Shown: one piece after another, positions 5,363 to 7,121 of the stretch | Numbering within the stretch: position 1 is the stretch's first letter | How the letters are laid out: every line of letters starts with the position of its first letter | Assembly: GCA_002869095.1 (NCBI GenBank) | Contig: PKTO01000121.1 | Span: forward strand, 1 to 7,121 | DNA length: 7,121 nt | Direction: 5' to 3' | Origin: Clostridiales bacterium | GTDB taxonomy: Bacteria > Bacillota > Clostridia > Peptostreptococcales > BM714 | Program-made: the position numbers and the translations under genes | The notes under the pieces: generated by a model | The model's database searches: none | Told to the model about the DNA's origin: nothing | What the model saw: only the letters and a program-made list of their open reading frames with translations

Positions 5363-7121
5363 ACTAAACATTTCCAATTGATTTGTCTCCGGGAGCGATT
5401 CCATACAACAGTTTTCCATAAGCTTGACAATGATTTTCTTTGGCATCTTCGTCCTTGTCAGCATGTCTTCCATCGAAAGAAAAGTGGTTTTTCCCCTCTC
5501 TTCCGCCAAACTTAAAGCTGCGGTTTCACCTAGGCCTTGAAGACTCAAAAGAGGACACAATAATTTTTTGCCTTCTATCACAAATCTTTTTGGTTCGGAC
5601 CTGTATATGTCTATTTTTTCAAATGAAAATCCCCTGCTGTACATTTCATATGCGACTTCCAATACTGTAAGCTGGTCTTTTTCTTTTTGCTTCAGTTTGT
5701 TTGAATTGCCGCACAATTCTTTGATTCTTTTCCTTACCTGCAAAGGCCCTTGGCAAATAAGTTCTGAATCGAAATCCACAACCTTGTTTGTAAAATAGCT
5801 GGCATAAAAAGCCAAAGGGTGATGCACTTTAAAATAAGCAATCCTGTAGGACATCATGACATATGCCGCGGCATGCGCCTTTGGAAACATGTATTTGATT
5901 TTGTTGCATGAGTCAATATACCATTCCGGCACATTGGAATTCTTCATTAAATCAACATCTTCCTCGCGAAGGCCCTTGCCCTTTCTGACATTTTCCATTA
6001 TTTTAAAAGCATTCTTGTTGGGCAAACCCTTTTGAATGAGATAATTCATAATATCGTCCCTGGTTGATATTACATCTTTTAATTCAGCAACGCCCGATTT
6101 GACAAGTTCCTGAGCATTGTTTACCCATACATCAGTTCCATGGGACAAACCGCTTATTCTCACCAGTTCTGAAAAAGTGGTCGGCTTTGTATCGGCAAGC
6201 ATCTGTCTGACGAATTTTGTGCCGAATTCCGGAATCCCTATGGAGCCGATATCGAAGTACTCTTTGTTTTCCAATAAATTCAATGCATCCGCACTTGTAA
6301 AGATGCTCATCGTTTCCTTGTCGTCAAGAGGTATGCCGACCGGATCTATATGAGTCAACTCCTGCAGAAACTTAAGTGTTGACGGTGCATCGTGCCCCAG
6401 TATGTCCAGTTTCAACAATCTTCCACTTATCGCGTGATAATCGAAATGTGTTGTCGTAACATCCGTGTTGCTGTCATTTGCAGGCTTTTGTACTGGAGTG
6501 AATTCATGTATGTCATTGTTTTGCGGAACAACCATTATGCCGCCAGGATGTTGCCCCGTAGTTCGTTTTACTCCGGTGCATCCGTTTATAAGTCTGTTTA
6601 TCTCGTATCTTGAAACTTGCCTTTCTTTTTCCTCCATGAATTTTTTTACAAATCCATAAGCTGTTTTGGTTGCAATTGTACCGATGGTTCCAGCCTTGAA
6701 AACCTTTCCCTTGCCGAAAAGCTCTTCGGTGTATTTATGTGCCACCGATTGATACTCTCCTGCAAAATTCAAATCAATGTCTGGCTCCTTGTCCCCTTCA
6801 AAACCCAAAAATACTTCAAAGGGTATGTCTTGCCCGTCTTTTCTTAATAGCTCTCCACATACAGGACATTTTTTATCAGGCAGGTCGATTCCACTTCCGT
6901 AAACGCCGTCAGTCAAAAATTCATTGTACCTGCATTTTTTGCACAAGTAATGGGGAGGCATCGGATTCACCTCTGTAATGTCGCTCATGGTCGCGGCAAG
7001 CGAAGAGCCGACAGAACCTCTGGAACCCACGAGATAACCGTCCTCGAGTGATTTGGCTACAAGCTTTTGCGCTATTATATACATGACGGCATACCCATTC
7101 CCGATTATTGACTGAAGTTCC
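5354..7121 (-). CDS. polC: DNA polymerase III alpha subunit PolC (Gram-positive type), 5' end outside window
   Basis: PolC is the replicative DNA polymerase of Firmicutes. The window holds the C-terminal 588 residues of a protein normally about 1,430 long. The frame is open past the window edge, so the ATG at 7084 is internal, not the start. Visible landmarks (numbered from the edge): [13 protein letters not shown] (about 28-40), a four-cysteine zinc motif (Cys60, 63, 85, 88), PDIDLNF with the catalytic aspartate pair (113-119), the [11 protein letters not shown] region, KLDILGHD with the third catalytic aspartate (237-244), and [13 protein letters not shown] (about 409-421). A helix-hairpin-helix ([15 protein letters not shown]) precedes the C-terminal beta-clamp motif QLEMF, followed by three residues. 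The zinc motif and the order of motifs separate PolC from DnaE. The N-terminal OB and DEDD exonuclease domains lie outside. The gene ends at TGA 5356-5354, overlapping the putative -35 of the next operon. Confidence 0.98.
   Translation of the reverse strand, partial: ELQSIIGNGYAVMYIIAQKLVAKSLEDGYLVGSRGSVGSSLAATMSDITEVNPMPPHYLCKKCRYNEFLTDGVYGSGIDLPDKKCPVCGELLRKDGQDIPFEVFLGFEGDKEPDIDLNFAGEYQSVAHKYTEELFGKGKVFKAGTIGTIATKTAYGFVKKFMEEKERQVSRYEINRLINGCTGVKRTTGQHPGGIMVVPQNNDIHEFTPVQKPANDSNTDVTTTHFDYHAISGRLLKLDILGHDAPSTLKFLQELTHIDPVGIPLDDKETMSIFTSADALNLLENKEYFDIGSIGIPEFGTKFVRQMLADTKPTTFSELVRISGLSHGTDVWVNNAQELVKSGVAELKDVISTRDDIMNYLIQKGLPNKNAFKIMENVRKGKGLREEDVDLMKNSNVPEWYIDSCNKIKYMFPKAHAAAYVMMSYRIAYFKVHHPLAFYASYFTNKVVDFDSELICQGPLQVRKRIKELCGNSNKLKQKEKDQLTVLEVAYEMYSRGFSFEKIDIYRSEPKRFVIEGKKLLCPLLSLQGLGETAALSLAEERGKTTFLSMEDMLTRTKMPKKIIVKLMENCCMESLPETNQLEMFSLQ

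Noticed and set aside
7082..7084. ATG at 7084 as the start of a 576-residue protein
   Set aside because: The frame is open upstream to the window edge and encodes [12 protein letters not shown], which is conserved PolC sequence; this ATG is internal.
1..7121. Search for a new defence, mobile or biosynthetic system
   Set aside because: All minus-strand coding space belongs to well-known housekeeping families in a conserved order, with no transposase, integrase, repeat array, tRNA or composition shift visible.

Overview
The window is a stretch of ordinary bacterial chromosome from a low-GC, Gram-positive-type bacterium. A Clostridia or Tissierellia member is most likely. The evidence is the presence of PolC (the Gram-positive-type DNA polymerase III), the gene order polC-rimP-nusA-ylxR-ylxQ-infB-rbfA-nrnA, the AT-rich codon use, strong GGAGG ribosome binding sites, and frequent GTG/TTG starts. 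No species can be named from the sequence alone. Every real gene lies on the minus strand, so transcription runs from high to low coordinates.

Layout in transcription order: the C-terminal 588 residues of polC (7121 to 5354, cut by the window edge); a 92-base gap with a putative promoter and an intrinsic-terminator-like hairpin; rimP (5261-4800); nusA (4785-3643, GTG start); a 79-base gap with a small AT-rich inverted repeat; ylxR/rnpM (3563-3288, GTG start); ylxQ (3301-2963, overlapping ylxR by 14 bases); infB (2948-987, TTG start); rbfA (975-628); and the N-terminal two thirds of nrnA (626-1, cut by the window edge).

The seven genes after the polC terminator form the classical nusA-infB operon. 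RimP and RbfA mature the 30S subunit, IF2 starts translation on it, NusA controls pausing, termination and antitermination, YlxR and YlxQ are small RNA-binding proteins, and NrnA degrades nano-RNAs and 3'-phosphoadenosine 5'-phosphate. The operon links RNA polymerase behaviour, ribosome assembly and RNA turnover. PolC upstream is the replicative polymerase and seems to be a separate unit that ends at, or partly reads through, the hairpin.

The most interesting element is the 5' leader of rimP-nusA. It has an extended -10 promoter built on the last codons of polC, then a hairpin with a short GC stem and an interrupted U-tract just before the rimP ribosome binding site. This is the arrangement expected for NusA-dependent attenuation of its own operon. 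I found no mobile element, CRISPR array, tRNA, rRNA or novel gene system. The plus strand carries only shadow ORFs.
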